From positions 62,001-126,000 of the forward strand of contig JAACJO010000015.1 of NCBI GenBank assembly GCA_013368445.1: a DNA stretch of 64,000 bases, in the 5' to 3' direction. The DNA comes from Leucocoprinus leucothites (Eukaryota; Basidiomycota; Agaricomycetes; Agaricales; Agaricaceae). This document shows, in pieces, positions 24,809 through 37,351 of the stretch. The notes under the pieces were generated by a model. That model saw only the letters and a program-made list of their open reading frames with translations. It was not told the origin of the DNA and did not search any database. Position numbers and translations under genes: made by a program. Position 1 is the first letter of the stretch. Every line of letters begins with the position of its first letter.

Positions 24809-27421
24809 TCAGGAATCAGATTCATGACTATTAACCACTTTCTCTTCCTCTATATCCCATTTATCAGAAACAAAATCCAAGTGAAAGGGTACAAACCCCA
24901 CCTTTAATCTGCTTTACAGGACCCGTGAACCATTTCCTTGCTGATATTACCCAAAATCCAGTGGAATACACCACTACGATTGCAACAGCGACTATAGCAT
25001 AGTTCAACGTCTGCGAATTTACAGGCTTGATAGAGAGCATGAGTATCCCAATAATCCGATTGAGAGATTCTTGCGACATACGTTGATCTGTGGGAGAATG
25101 AACACGATTGAAATAAAGGCTATCCAAGTGATAGCACCAAGAGCCACGATGTAAGAGAACTTTCCAAGGTGGAAAGGTCCGCGCTGGAAACGATCTCGAT
25201 AGATCACACGCAAAGCGATAGGTATACCTATCTATCATCAGAATCGCACTTTCAGGGGCAGTAGGAAGCAGAAGAGTCACCATAAGAGATGTAAAGCCCA
25301 ATCGTGGCGATGGAAGTAGCCGCCGAAAAAGCAACCGAGCTTCCAAGACTAGGCAGACCGAGAATGAAGCTAAGAGTGCACGCGAGCCATACTAAAGTCG
25401 TCTAGCATTCGATGATGAAGTCCATCAAAGCATGCAGGTCACCTACCAGTGCGGATCGGGGACTTCCATTTATCATCCACTTTGGCAAAGAACTTATGGC
25501 CTGGTATACCACCATCTCTCGCGAAAGCGTACATCATACGGGAGTTTGATGTTATCGAGAAAGTCCTGGAAACAATACATAAGGTAAGAGGCTACGGCGG
25601 AAGACTTTGGATGTCGCTGACGTACCCACAAAAATACATAGCACCGATGACGATAACCTAGAAGATCACGAATCAGAGTAATACTTGAGCAAGACCAAGG
25701 TCAGCACCTACCATTAGCACAATGGCTCCATTCTCACCGACAGTGTCAAGGAAAATTTGTGTGACAGGTTGGCCAGTTTCCGACGCAATTGTCCTATCCA
25801 AGTCCTGGATGGAAAACAGGAGGCCGAGAATAAGAAACCAGCCAAGGACTGCAGACACTCCAATCGCCATGACAATTCCAATACTTCCCGACATCGCCGC
25901 ATTTCTCGTTTCTTCGGTCATCTGGAGGGGTCCTGTTCAGTCAGCTAACATTGATATGTGTCGAATGGACCGACATGAGCAGAAGCATCAAACCCTGAAG
26001 TTTCGTAATTTGAGTACCGCATTACCAATACAAAAAGCGAAGTTCAAACCCTTACCAGTGAGTGTATACTACCTCAGTCAGCTCAATTAGCACCTGCAAG
26101 CATATACTCAGCGCCACATTGACAGACCTGTGCCATTAAAACCTCAAATAAAGTACTTCAGCACTCCTGATTACAGCTACAATAAACTTTACTCAACTCA
26201 CCCCAATAACAACAACATATGCGTTGCTCGCTCTAGCCCCCCAACCAACGCTTCCATCTACTCCCGTCCCGTCGATGAATGTTTGGAAAACAAATCTTCC
26301 TGTTTGGTGGGTCGGCGCCTTCGCGAGAATGGCGACAACAAGTGAGAACGTTCCAACGGCGTGCCACCAAACAGAAAGGTTATTGAGATAATGCAAGAGC
26401 TGTACTCCGAACGTGTTTATAAGACCCTGGGTCACCAGCACGGCCGCATATATCCCGATAGTACTATTCGGTGTCGGTACGAAGCTTGATTTCAAGGTAC
26501 AAGCCGTGGAGAGGAAATTGGCACACGCAAAACTTTGAGAGCATATCGTCACTGAGAAAACATAATTATGAGGGATATTAGATGCACACTATACCTAATT
26601 CCTGTGGTTACTGCGACTTGTCCAAGGAGATTGAACCAGCCTAAAAGATGAGTACTTTATGACCAGATCCCTAATTGGATGGTACAAGCTTTCACTAACC
26701 AGTAACCCAGGAAGCCAGGGGTGCGTCTGATGGATTGGATAACATGGCTGCCCAAAAATAAGGTCCTCCTGAAGTTGGGTGCGCACTGGGGAGGCCCTCT
26801 GCTTAAATTCCAGACGAAAAATTTACCATCAAAGTTGAACTTACCTGCATACCTCTGGTAACGAGTCAGCAAAGTGAGATGGAAGAATATTCAAAGAAGA
26901 AACGCACCAGCCATTGCCAGACCAACTAACATCGTGCAAAATGCTTACGGAATGAAGATGTCATTCGTCAAAACAAAACCATTAAAGGATCAAGAGCACT
27001 CACAGGCAACTACCCAACCCCAGACCATGACTACTGGTCCACCAGTATTCTGACAGTTCTATTAGCCACCCAACCTATCTGAGAGCAGGGAACTCACCAA
27101 TCCATAGAGGAACAGAGAAGGAATACCGGTGATGACGGAAATGATGGAAAATGAAACCTGGTAGATGGATTCGAACATCAACTTGACAATGTAAGCACAA
27201 TCTAATGACCACACAAACCCCAAAATTCTGAAGCAGACCTAGCTCTCTCCTGCAGATAAGATATTTTAGCGTAGAGTCTCGAAAAAGAATAGATGACACA
27301 CGGACTTCAGTTCCTGTTTATACCCCATTCGAGCCAATTCGGCTTCATCTCCTCCTGTCTGTCCTGCTTGGAATGTTGCTGTTTCAACCACGGCAGAGTC
27401 ACCACTTGTATTTTTCTCCAT
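24809..27421 (-). CDS. GABA/choline-type amino-acid permease (APC superfamily)
   Basis: ATG at 27421 (MEKNTSGDSAVVETAT), stop at 24809-24811. About fourteen exons join in frame to roughly 530 residues. Motifs in order are YKQELK, RELGLLQNFGVSFSIISVIT, GIPSLFLYG, NTGGPVVMVWGW, HPTSGGPYFWAAML, GWFNLLGQVAVTTGI, FACANFLSTACTL, SVWWHAVGTFSLVV, GFDASAHMTEETRNAA, FSITSNSRMMYAFARDGGIPG, KSPIRTVWLACTLS, IALRVIYRDRFQRGPFHLGKFS, GPVKQIKEEEKVV. These match fungal Uga4-like permeases, which import GABA or related amino acids at the plasma or vacuolar membrane. Three consecutive microexons of 15, 13 and 20 bases (26128-26142, 26056-26068, 25975-25994) encode the VLMAQ-YTLTG-FDASAH segment. No broken frame was found, so the gene should be functional. 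Confidence 0.88.
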
Positions 27422-28509
27422 GATGGCGAGATCTTCGGAGCTTGGAGCCTTGACATCCAGCCCACATCAGGGCTTTCCGGTCTTATATAGCTGCATGAAC
27501 TAGTGGGGTTAACTTTACCAGTGGCCTTCTCACGATGATAAGAAGTTCTTGCCTGAATAGTTTAGTGTAACACCTACACCCCATGCATGACTCCTAATGC
27601 CATAAAACGTCGTTAAGCGAGATTAAACATGCGGTTGAAGTTAACTCAGATATTCGGGGAAGAAATAAGGGGATATGAGCCCTTTGGTAATAGGGCTGAA
27701 ATCATTTCGGCGATTCCAGAATTGACGCCCTGAGATTGAATACTGAAACCTAGATTTAACGGAAGGCAACAACAGATCTGCATTTTCTCGAGGAATTTTA
27801 AGTGACTGACCAAGATCTCGTATGTCACCTAGGCTGGTCACAGTCGGTACCCACACACAACCTGGAGAAATTGCTTGACTCCAGCTACGCCAGGCTTTTG
27901 AGATTTTATTCAGAAATAACGTATGAGGGAGGGTTTTCAGGACGAGGTAGAGAGTGTATTTCACCACGAGAAGACCCGCACGGAAAAAAAGTTGAAGGTT
28001 GGATGTTGGGCTGAGCTGGTGAGCGGGAAGTCATGACCTGGTGATGGGTCCAAAAATCGTAATTTAAATCAGTAGCAATTGATCTCAGGAGCTTGATGCG
28101 TCCGGCTGAAGTGTAAGACTATCGGGATTGGTGAGCCCCTTTAGTGACCAGGCAAGGCTTGGCGTCTTATGGACAACCCAGGGGAGGCAAGGTGAGGATT
28201 TTCAAACATAAGTCAGTGCAAAGATCTACAATCAGCCTTCCACTTGAACCAGGGAAGAGAATACAGGAGGTTGTCTGGCCTGGGACTTGAAATTTTGAGA
28301 CAAGCATACAAGCCTCCGGGAACATAATTTCAGACTGACATACCGACAGAACAAATTGTGACCGTGGGAATATATTGTAAGCCTATGCTGATTTCCATCA
28401 ACGAAGCATCGATTCAGCCAACGAGCTATGATCCGGACCACCACTTTCCTCCTCATCAGCCAGCTGTACCACATCATCACCGGACGACTTGAAACCTAGT
28501 GCTACTGGA
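27422..28509. other. Divergent intergenic region
   Basis: It lies between the permease start (minus) and the DPH3 start (plus) and should hold both promoters. A minus-strand frame of 108 residues at 27641-27967 has no recognisable family and no splice extension. The frames at 28232-28480 are likewise unsupported. Confidence 0.45.
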
Positions 28510-28909
28510 ATGGGTGCTTATTACGACGAAATCGAGATTGAGGACATGACATGGGACCCAGACAAGCGAGTATACCATTACCCATGTCCCTGTGGAGATC
28601 GCTTCGAAATATCGCGAAAACAGTTGGCCAGCTATGAGGACATTGCGACATGTCCAAGTTGTAGCCTTATAATTCGAGTGATTTACGATCCTGTAAGCAC
28701 CGTTTTGTTTAGAAACTTTCGGAGCTAAAATCCTTGTCTAGCTAGATTATGAGGACGATGATGAGGAGGAAGCTGGAGAGTCTGGTGAAGAGGACGAGGA
28801 CGAGGACGATGAAGATAGCAATGACTCGGGCGATGATCACTTTGAGGACGCGCTCGAGAACCTTCACATCGGCGGTGATCCCGCTCCCGCTATCCCAGTC
28901 GCAGCCTGA
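28510..28909 (+). CDS. DPH3: Diphthamide biosynthesis protein 3 (CSL zinc-finger protein)
   Basis: Two exons (28510-28692, 28742-28909) encode 116 residues. [26 protein letters not shown] and [15 protein letters not shown] form the CSL zinc finger with its four cysteines (CPC...CPSC). DPH3/Kti11 passes electrons to the Dph1-Dph2 iron-sulfur enzyme in the first step of diphthamide synthesis on elongation factor 2, and it supports Elongator tRNA modification. After the finger there is a long acidic tail ([15 protein letters not shown] onward) ending [10 protein letters not shown]. This makes it longer than the usual ~82-residue yeast protein. The 49-base intron sits exactly between the finger and the tail. 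Confidence 0.9.
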
Positions 28910-29650
28910 CATTTAACAAGGCTACATATATATATAAAGTTTGTCATCTTGCATATTCTACAATCTTCATAATTGGTTTTTAAATTGTAGGCTATTTAAT
29001 TTTCGCCTTCCTGTATCGGTATGATTTTCTGCCTCACTGCCACCGCAGTCAATTTCAGACGATCGCATTCCATCGTTACAAGCACATTTTTCATATCATC
29101 TCGAAGATTCCGTTTGACAAGAATTGACCTGGGAAGGGCCTTAGACTTCTAGTAATTGATATTTTCGAACTGCCTCTAGAAAAATGATGTATTGATGTAT
29201 CGCCCTATCAGAATTCCTGTAGTATGTACGGTACATGTGGTCAAGAGGTCTCGCCCTCTTGGCTTTAGCTTCAGCTAGTCACATGCCTGTCACATCCAAT
29301 AGTCTATATACAATCTTTCCCACTCCACTACATCGGGTCGTATACGATTTACGCTTCAAGGGCTGGCTTGATCATTCCCATCACTGGGCGGCGATTGTAA
29401 GTGCACCGTGACAGGATGTGGAACCTCGTCCCTCCAAAAATACCTCGCCTGGGATTTTGAACAATAAACATAGAAAATAACCGCCAAAAGTCCCTTGCTA
29501 CACCCTATTAGCATCAGTCTCTGTCAACATCAACATCAAAAAAACTGCTTCGCTGGTGACGAGGATACCCTCATTAGGCAGGTCGTGGGCTCATAAATTG
29601 CACGTCACTCTTGGCTTTATTACCTGTCCCCTCCACTTAACCGCCTACAC
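28910..29650. other. Intergenic: DPH3 terminator and promoter of array gene A
   Basis: The first part is AT-rich (TATATATATA at 28925-28940), just after the DPH3 stop. The second part carries the array-type upstream element at 29431-29456. No gene is seen. Confidence 0.5.
29431..29456 (+). promoter_or_regulatory. Shared array upstream element (gene A)
   Basis: AATACCTCGCCTGGGATT here matches the element before most other array genes. It lies about 200 bases before the ATG. Its conservation in otherwise divergent flanks suggests either a regulatory site or recent duplication of promoters. Confidence 0.5.
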
Positions 29651-31315
29651 ATGGAACCCGCTTCAACGTCGTTGCCGGGAAATGCACCTCTATTGTAAGC
29701 ATGACTGCATCCCAGTAGACTTTCAGGCAAGCTCAAATATTATTTTTCAGATTAGGGCCACCCGTCAGTGGATGCTACACAGATATCTTGCACTGAACTG
29801 ATCGGATTTGTAGCTCATTGGTGTAGCCCTGAACTGGTGGCTTTATGGCATCTTTGTGATGCAATACTGTACGACCCTCGTCATATTGGTCTACTTCTCC
29901 AACTGACTCGTAATAAAGTTATGTATCTCAATAATAGCAGTAGAGATGGAGCGATTCTTCGAGGAGTAGGTAAGCACTTGTGAGTCTCTCCTTTGCGATT
30001 CAACTCCGCTCAATTTCTTCCCAAGTGCATTTCCTTTTCTTGCTCGACACAGCCCAAACCATAATGATAATGGACGACACCTTCTTCTGGTTTGTTCGCA
30101 ACTTCGGCGACATTAAGGCGTTGAGAAAGTTCAATCTAGCGAGTCTCGATGGCCCGCTATTGGACGCTATCATTACATTTACGGTGCAGCTAGTGTACTG
30201 CTGGAGGTTACGTATTATCGGAAAGTGGAAGGTTTTGCCTGTAATTTCTGCCATGGTGAGTGGTGTCCTAATATGTATTCATTGTTAGAGGAACTTAAAT
30301 CATTTTTCGGTAGTTCGCACTACTCTCGTGTGTGAGCGGGATGCTCGTTGGAATTCGTGTAACCATCATTTTCTAGAATGTTTCGCTTTTCTGATGACCT
30401 GCAGGATAAGATAAATCCGACTAATTTTAAAACTGCAGCCTACGTTAGTGTTCCTTACATGAACGAAGGATCTAAACCTCATATTGTACCAGGTCTGGCT
30501 ATTCGCAGGTGCTTTCACCGACATATTGATCGCCAGTTCCATGGCCTACCTGGTATGAAATACCTATTCCTTGTCCATCTAAGTTGTCCCGGGCTCATTC
30601 TATTGCTATAGCTGATGAAGTACCGAAAAGCCAATACCAGCCAAACTACGATGGCAATCGTCAAGCGAATTTTATTGCTGATACTGGAAACAAACGCCTT
30701 GACAGGTGAGGGGAAAAAGTGTTTCCTGGAATATACTAACCTCCACTTTTTACACAGCTGCATTAGCAATCGCGCTTGTCACTGTCTTCCTCGTCCCGTC
30801 AGTCACTCCTCCAGTGAGACTCCCTTGTTCATCTGCAACATATTCAATCGCTCACATGAATCCTTCCATAGGTAACCAACGTATATTTAGCACTGTAGGT
30901 ATCGATCCAAAGTGACTAGAGGATAATTCACTAAATCTCTTTTCAGTGGATACACACTCGGTAAAATGTACTGCTAGCGATAAGTATTCCTTCGATCGTG
31001 CAAGTCACTAACTGCTATATCGCTGCTAGGTACAGTAACTGCTTTATGGTGCTCCTCAACCAGCGCATCTATTACGATGGGCCCAAGGGTTCCACGAGCG
31101 AAAGTGAAACGTTTAGTTCCGTAAGCCATAGAAGTAGAGGATTCATTTCGCGTAACCGGGATGGTCTGTCCCACCCGAACCCGGCCCTGGGCCAGATATC
31201 TGTCATACGATTTACCGAGACGAGGACCGATGAACCTTCGGCAATCGAATTGAACGATACTCACAAGGCGACAAATGGTCAGGATTTCAAGTCTAGCTCC
31301 GATGATTTTGCGTGA
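29651..31315 (+). CDS. DUF6534 seven-helix membrane protein, array copy A
   Basis: Thirteen small exons follow the array plan: MEPASTSLPGNAPLL, LGPP, LIGVALNWWLYGIFVMQY, VMYLNNSSRDGAILRG, the large exon 5 (HFLFLLDTAQTIMIMDD, FTVQLVYCWRLRIIGKWK), FALLSCVSGMLVG, VWLFAGAFTDILIASSM, KRILLLILETNALT, ALAIALVTVFLVPSV, TNVYLAL, GYTLGKM, YSNCFMVLLNQRIYY. It has about seven hydrophobic helices and a polar C-tail with ISVIRFTETRTDE. The family is restricted to basidiomycetes as far as I know, with a GPCR-like layout and unknown role. Exon 7 (DKINPTNFKTAAY) differs strongly from the DPxxxRxxRPVEE loop of most copies. Copy F is the closest relative. The gene converges with P450-1. Confidence 0.85.
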
Positions 31316-31731
31316 AGATAATATGATCTGCTTTTATTAACTGACGGTTTGTTATGACCGGACTGGAGTCTATTTTGGTAGCTACTTTGGTTTTCAATTG
31401 TGTATATCAGCAATAACAGGGGTCTATCGGTTGTTCGTCCCTGCTCTACTTAGAAGAGGACAGGTGACAGGATGGGAGGCTCCGGCCCTTAGTGGAGAGA
31501 GAGAGAGGGCAAGGAACAATGGCAGGATTAGAAAGTGGCACGATACCTGAATAATCGATGACTTGGGAATGGCTGACCGCTCTGGCTGAATTCGACTACG
31601 GTACCAGTGCTAAATTTGTGGCGTTGACCATGAGAGACACTCCAAAGTTAGGAATACAAGTAATCAACAAGACAAATGATTCTTGATAAGCCTAGGGCCG
31701 GCGCTTTGAAACCCATTGAGATAACAATAGT
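31316..31731. other. Convergent 3' intergenic region
   Basis: It separates array copy A (plus) from P450-1 (minus). A GA-rich tract (31495-31515) is visible. No gene. Confidence 0.45.
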
Positions 31732-33845
31732 TCATTTGATCGGGACTCTTCTCTTGAAGGAGAACTTTGCCTTCGCACCGGGCTCCATAAACATACCAAG
31801 GAAATCCTTTGGCCTTCCAGCCTTTTCGTCTGTCAACTTGATGTCATAGTCAAGTAGAATTCGAGCAACAGCGGTCTTTAATTCGGTGGCAGCAAAGAAT
31901 CGTCCTGGGCTTTGCGTAGCAAGTTGGTCAACCAATGATCACCGATAGGGTCTCTACATTCAACTTACCATGCGCGTTTTCCAATACCGAACCCCATAAA
32001 CTCGAGGCTGAGGGACGCCAACTGCCACTTTGAAGGGTCCATATCGACATAGCGGAAGCCTTGGAATTCATACGGGTTCGAATAGATTCGCTAAATGTTC
32101 GTCAGAAATGATTCAAGGTCCAGCAGTCTGCAAAGAATTCACCTTATCGTGATTGATTGCATGACCAGCAACAGCAAAGCGGGTCCCTTTTGGAATAAAA
32201 GTACCATCGGAGAAGGTAAAGTCGCTCACGGCCAATCGGTCACTCATGACTGAACGGAATGAAGGAGTGAGTGCTTTGTGTTTGCTTCAAGGTAGTACAA
32301 GTTGCCTCACCAGCATCAGAACCATGAACCCGTTGCGACTCTTTCATAAAGCTATCTAATTTTTTCATTTTCTCGATCGAGACCTTATTCCATCCTTCTG
32401 CTTCTACGATGGTTGAAATTTCCTCCCGTAACGGCTCAATATACGACTTGTATATTGCCAAGTCAAACAGGACATGTGTCAAGATCTTCAAAAGGAAGTT
32501 AGTCTCGTCCGACTGTCATACACAAGCCATGAATGAACGACTCACAGCTGAGGTGGTACGGATCGCTGCAACATTAAGCCAGATAATACGGATGGCAATG
32601 TCGTGCAGCGTGCGTTGAGCCTCAGGTGCAGCGTTCCATAGCCAAGTAATTAGATCATTCTACAAGAAAACTGGTCAATAAGCTGAGCGGATTAGCTCCT
32701 GAGAGTAGGTAAGCTCACTGAATCTGCATCAGGGTTTTCCATGTCACCCCTTTCCAAGCGTTCCGCAAGGATGGGACGCAAGTATTCTTCGATCTCGCGG
32801 ATATTTCCTTCCGTATCAAACTGGATGCGACTTACGAAGCTGTATTCGGGACAGTTCAGCACGGGGGAATGCAAAGTGAGATCAACACGGCTCACGGTCT
32901 AAGCCATCCCGGAAGCAGGCTGAGCATTCCACCATCCTTCACTACGTGAACAGCGAATTTCTCCATTATCTCGGTGTACTTTGGGTTGGAGCCTAAACCA
33001 TTATCAGGAGTTACACAAGAAACCAAAAGCCGATGACATACTGAGCACCGGGCCAGAAAAGAACCGTGCGCTGAGCCTCGAAACAATTTGAAGGGCCGAG
33101 GGGAAAGCGGTCAGGTGTAACCAGTCTTCAAGGCGGCTTTAGCGTTAGTCGATAAGTAACTAAATGAGCATGTACCTTTGTCCGCTCCTGCAAGGAGACT
33201 CTCCAGCGTCTTATTCATTTCATCTAAAACATCAGGATAACGCGCGCCAATGTTTTTTGTCATCACGCCACGAATAACCCTAATATGTGCATCATCGGCC
33301 CGCAGCCTTGGGCTGATTGTGTGGTCAAACTGAACTGACTAGAATGCGGTGGCGTTACTTCTAGTCAGCGGCTGATTAAGCGAAGGGACTTACTGCGTCG
33401 AGAGCAGCGAGAAAAGATATTTGTTCATCGCTAGCCTTTCTCATGTCCTCTAGAAGCTCGGGACCAGCAACAACCAGAAGCCAGGAGGAAAATGTTGGTA
33501 TTTTGAATATAGGGTACTAGATTTCTACCTAAGAAAAGTAGTGTAGCGCTGCAGAAAGCAAATACCCACCTTCTCAGAACCCTCCTGGATCATCAGAGGA
33601 CCATGACGGAAGCTTCTCATGGCCCCTATCCATGAAGTGAGTACTCCAGATGGTCCTACTGTAGGAATCTTGTCGAGCTATTGCCTCTTCATCAGCGACA
33701 GCAACAAACTACAGTTGTATTGCGAATAAGACATCATACATACAGGCGAGTTTCTCTTCCTCACAGCAGCGATAGCATAGCTGAAAAAGGCAAACCCAAG
33801 AACCGCCGAGTAAGGACTGCTTGACAGGTGGTCAACGAGGTGCAT
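31732..33845 (-). CDS. Cytochrome P450 monooxygenase, copy 1
   Basis: ATG at 33845 (MHLVDHLSSSPYSAV) and stop at 31732, with more than ten exons. An N-terminal hydrophobic anchor (VLGFAFFSYAIAAV) is followed by IPTVGPSGVLTSW. The I-helix region reads RIIWLNVAAIRTTS, the K-helix ExxR is ESQR in SFMKESQR, and FQGFRYVDMDPSKW precedes the heme loop. The heme signature FMGFGIGKRACPGRFFA is complete; its cysteine codon is split by an intron (GCA TG|C). The CPGRFFA form puts it with the fungal ent-kaurene-oxidase-like P450s, which hydroxylate terpenoids and other lipophilic compounds on the ER. The substrate is unknown. Every exon reads through, so it should be active. It is paralogous to the copy at 38.2-40.3 kb. 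Confidence 0.9.
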
Positions 33846-34553
33846 GTTCAAAGTCGCTAGAACAACGTGCGACCAGAGTGGTTTTTTATATATAGATGAC
33901 CCACGCCATGCGCCTAATCACCAAGTGGAGCAGCCCTTGTGATGGTTGATACTACTCAGAAAATGATTGATGTGGCAAAAGATGAAAGTATTCAAGAAGC
34001 ATTCAAGACCTGGGCTTTTAGATCTGATCGATGATCCTTGGGGGAAAAAAAGGTCAATGCTTTCTGTAGTTAGGAACAGAGGGGTGGGTAAAACACATCG
34101 CATGAAAGGTTGACCCGAAGCTTGCATTGGTTGTTCATCCTACTGAGCCTGTTCAATTGATGATCACAAACAGACACACTCTAGTAGGAATCAAAATGCG
34201 AAAGGTTAGGTCGTTCATCAGACTCAGGCTGTCAGGTCTGCTAATCCCAGGTTTGCGTATTCACAGGCAGGCCCGCGGAGCTAGAGATCTGTTAATGTGG
34301 TGGCAAAGGTAACAGTAGTGTAGTAACAAACTCTCGGCGGAATGTGGTCATGGAGGTGAGCAGTGCGTCATGACTTGGTATGTAGAGGGCTTGAGGTACT
34401 TACGTGGGAGACCGCAATTGAGGTCAATTGGGTGTCCTTCCCACAATGGTTATGATTCAATATTCATTCATGACTGCACAATAAGCTGGAATGATTACAA
34501 GCGATTTCGTTGGATCAAGTACAAATGGCTAATAATGCTCCGAATATATTTCT
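33846..34553. other. Intergenic between P450-1 promoter and 3' end of array gene B
   Basis: The P450-1 promoter is at the left. Small frames at 33918-34582 show no family motif. Array gene B ends at 34554. Confidence 0.45.
33887..33894 (-). promoter_or_regulatory. Probable TATA box of P450-1
   Basis: TATATATA lies about 45 bases before the ATG. The adjacent sequence CGTGCGACCA (plus strand) recurs at the same place before P450-2, so the two core promoters are homologous. Confidence 0.55.
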
Positions 34554-36247
34554 TCAAACCGTGTTACCAGGGAGCGAGTTAATCAAACCCTGGCCATCGT
34601 TCGACTCAGCGTTAGCCTCAACAGCCGTTCCTATGTCCATGACTGTCCTTGATTCCTTGAATTGTAACATAGATATCGACCCGGTGGTGTGGCTCTGGCC
34701 ACTGTGTTGAGCCCAGTCACTCCCACCACCGAGAACAGCCACCGTCCCGCTGGACTTGCCGTGGTTATTATAGTAAATGCGCTGGTTGAGGAGTACCATG
34801 AAACAGTTGCTGTACCTGTGAACGGATCAGTAAGGAGTGGCTGTGCGTCAAGGATAGTGATCCGTAGTACAGTTTACCGATCACATATCCACTAGGAATT
34901 GCATGATGTTACATGATTGAGTGAAAATCCATTCAAGTTATTTCCAATGAGACTACTTACAGTGTTATGTATACGTTGGTTTTCTAACGATTTCAAGGTG
35001 AGCACTGCGAAATTGACAGATGAACGATTTGAAACCCTCACAGGGTCTGTGATTGATGGAATGAAAAAGGTAAGGACAAGTGTGAACGCAAGTGCAGCTA
35101 CGTAAGGGAGTGTGTCAATATCTTGCCGAAAAAATCCTGGTTAACCTGCTTACCTGTTACGGCGTTTGTCTCCAACGTTAACAGGAGAATTCGTTTCAGC
35201 ACAGCTATCATACTCGGGCTTATTAGACGGTTGTCTTTGCGATACCTCATAAGCTGCAAGACAGAATGAGGTTAACAAACTTTGGATAAATAAGATTTGA
35301 AACCATATACCAGGTAAGTCATAGAGGCGGCGATTATGATATCAGTAACGGCACTTGCTAGTAGCCAGAGCTAACAGCGCATCACATTAATTTCAGTCTT
35401 TTCGCTGGGACTGAGAGTGCTGACCTCCTCGACATGCCTGTACTGCCTGGCGAAGACTGGATCTATGATAACATCCTATGGCTTGTTAGCACTAGGGACT
35501 GGTACAGAATAAAGTCAAGGTTTACCTTGATGCCAATGAACATCCCAGCAACACATGAAACTAATGCAAGCTACCCAGAAAATGAATTAGCACCGTATCA
35601 GAAACAGCTTTATTCACTTACTAATGCAGTCGTCGCAGGTAAAATTGTCCACTTGCTGAGCTCTCGCACCCTCCAGCAATATACAAGTTGCACCGTGAAC
35701 ATGATGAATGCGTCGAGAAATGGACCATCGACGGTTGCAATGCTGAACTGGAATAGCGCAGTGTAATCGCTGAAATTGTAAACATACCAAAAGAACAGGT
35801 CGTACATAGCCATGAAACTCTGGATGGTGTCGAGCAAGAATATAAAATGCACTAGGGGACAGTCCGGATTAAGGTTCTATAATAATAGATCCACTCAGGT
35901 GGAGCTTTACGTACCTGCCGTTCGAGTCCATAGCTTATCTCGATGTCCACTGTTGAGGTACATGACTTCAGCCACGAATTTAGTGAAGAGATATAATCAT
36001 GAAGGTGCAGCGTGTGACGTACAGTACTGCATCACTAAGATGCCATAGAAGAACCAGTTGAGAACAATCCCAACTATCTATGAGTCCAGTCCTCAGAATT
36101 GTCTCGAAGTATTTCTGAAGTATACCAACTAACCGGTGGTCCTAGTCTATAGAAGTTTCAGTTCATAGTGTCAATGAATCTTGCAATCTCTGTGAGACGC
36201 AGTTAGACCTACATGAGTGGAGCATTGTCTGGCAAAGGTACCGCCAT
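34554..36247 (-). CDS. DUF6534 seven-helix membrane protein, array copy B
   Basis: This is the only array member on the minus strand. ATG at 36247 (MAVPLPDNAPLM); thirteen exons follow the array plan: LGPP, IVGIVLNWFFYGILVMQY, VMYLNSGHRDKLWTR, HFIFLLDTIQSFMAMYD, FTVQLVYCWRVRELSKWT, LALVSCVAGMFIGIK, DVIIDPVFARQYRHVEE, WLLASAVTDIIIAASM, KRILLLTLETNAVT, YSNCFMVLLNQRIYYNN. The C-tail has SISMLQFKESRT. All reading frames close. It is nearly a duplicate of copy D, including the promoter, in inverted orientation. The role is unknown; the layout is receptor- or channel-like. Confidence 0.85.
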
Positions 36248-36392
36248 CGATGTCAGATGCTAATGAGTGGTTCAAGGGACAAGCCAGTCCATTTAAATGG
36301 CCTTACTTTGGTTGTCCCGACTTACCTAAGGAGCACTGTAAAAGTAGTAAATCATGTTGATCCTATAGGTGGCCTGCATAACAAGTTGCTGA

Positions 36393-36430
36393 GCTGATAA
36401 TCTCAGGGCACTGTTGGAAAGATGGAAGCC
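36393..36430 (-). promoter_or_regulatory. Shared array upstream element (gene B)
   Basis: On the minus strand CCATCTTTCCAACAGTGCCC then TGAGATTATCAGC align with the element before copy D. It lies 150-180 bases before the ATG. Confidence 0.5.
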
Positions 36431-37313
36431 TAGATCGTAAAATCAAAGACGGATTATGTTCAACGGCTGCTACTGATATTAAACAGCGAGAATATGATGA
36501 GGCCTATTGTTTTAGGGAAGAATCAGACAGTTTTGGATGCCTGTAAAATACCGCAATCAATAAAATATAACTCCAAGGTAGTTCCAACGGGAACGGCGAT
36601 ATAATATTACTACTAGTTCCTATGATATTCTTGAGTTTGGCTTCAAGCTTCGCGCTCTAAGGGGTGACGACGTGGCCTAGGAAAAACCGGTCAGTCCCGA
36701 TAACGCGACATAGCTGTGTGTAGATGATTTTGATGGATCAATGTTGGATTATGAGCCGTTACACCGTGTTATCGGGCCTGTCCTGTTTTTCAGCAATTCC
36801 AAGCTGATCTGAGGCTGTGACCCATCAGCTGGTGCTCCTACCTTGCCCACTACCGTCTCCCCCGCGTTTCAGGCGGCTGCAGGAGGCAAGGTCCGCTTTA
36901 ACAAGTATTCTGAGCCTCTTCGGTCTCAGTGTCAGGCCAGAAAAAAGAGCGGCAAGCATCCATCATGCACACTACTTTCAACTTGATCGTGATGTTGATG
37001 ACGCCTAATAGATATTTTCCTTCCTCCGCCATTTCTTCTAAATCAGAACTCTGCGTCGAGTCAACATCAACGGCCATCACAACTTAAAGAAAACATTCTG
37101 CTATGTCCACGGGGCTACTGGTGACCGGACTTGGTAATTTTACTAACTAATCTGACAAGTATGTCCTGCGTCAAGCCAGTTGTTGAGTGCCAGGTGCCTT
37201 CGGTTAGGTTACAAAATATCCAAACTGGATACTGCTCTCGTTAGGGCACCAAACAATTGGGTGACCTTCCCACGATTTTCTTCGGCATTTGCCGTAACTC
37301 CCGCTCTACGTTC

Positions 37314-37351
37314 TCTCAGCCGTCCTTGTACATCTCAGCCGTCCTTGTACA
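37314..37351 (+). repeat. Two tandem copies of a 19-base unit
   Basis: TCTCAGCCGTCCTTGTACA occurs twice in a row without mismatch. It is probably a replication-slippage product. Confidence 0.85.

Larger units (their letters stand above)
34540..36900 (-). repeat. Left arm of large inverted duplication (copy B plus promoter)
   Basis: This arm matches 43960-46520 in reverse orientation. The match covers the whole gene and about 650 bases upstream, including the block with GGGGGAGACGGTAGTGGG. Confidence 0.7.

Noticed and set aside
27641..27967. 108-residue minus-strand frame
   Set aside because: No family motif, no conserved splice extension, located in a divergent promoter region.
37314..37351. 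Direct repeat considered as a CRISPR-like array
   Set aside because: Only two units with no spacer, in a fungal nuclear genome; a simple tandem duplication explains it.
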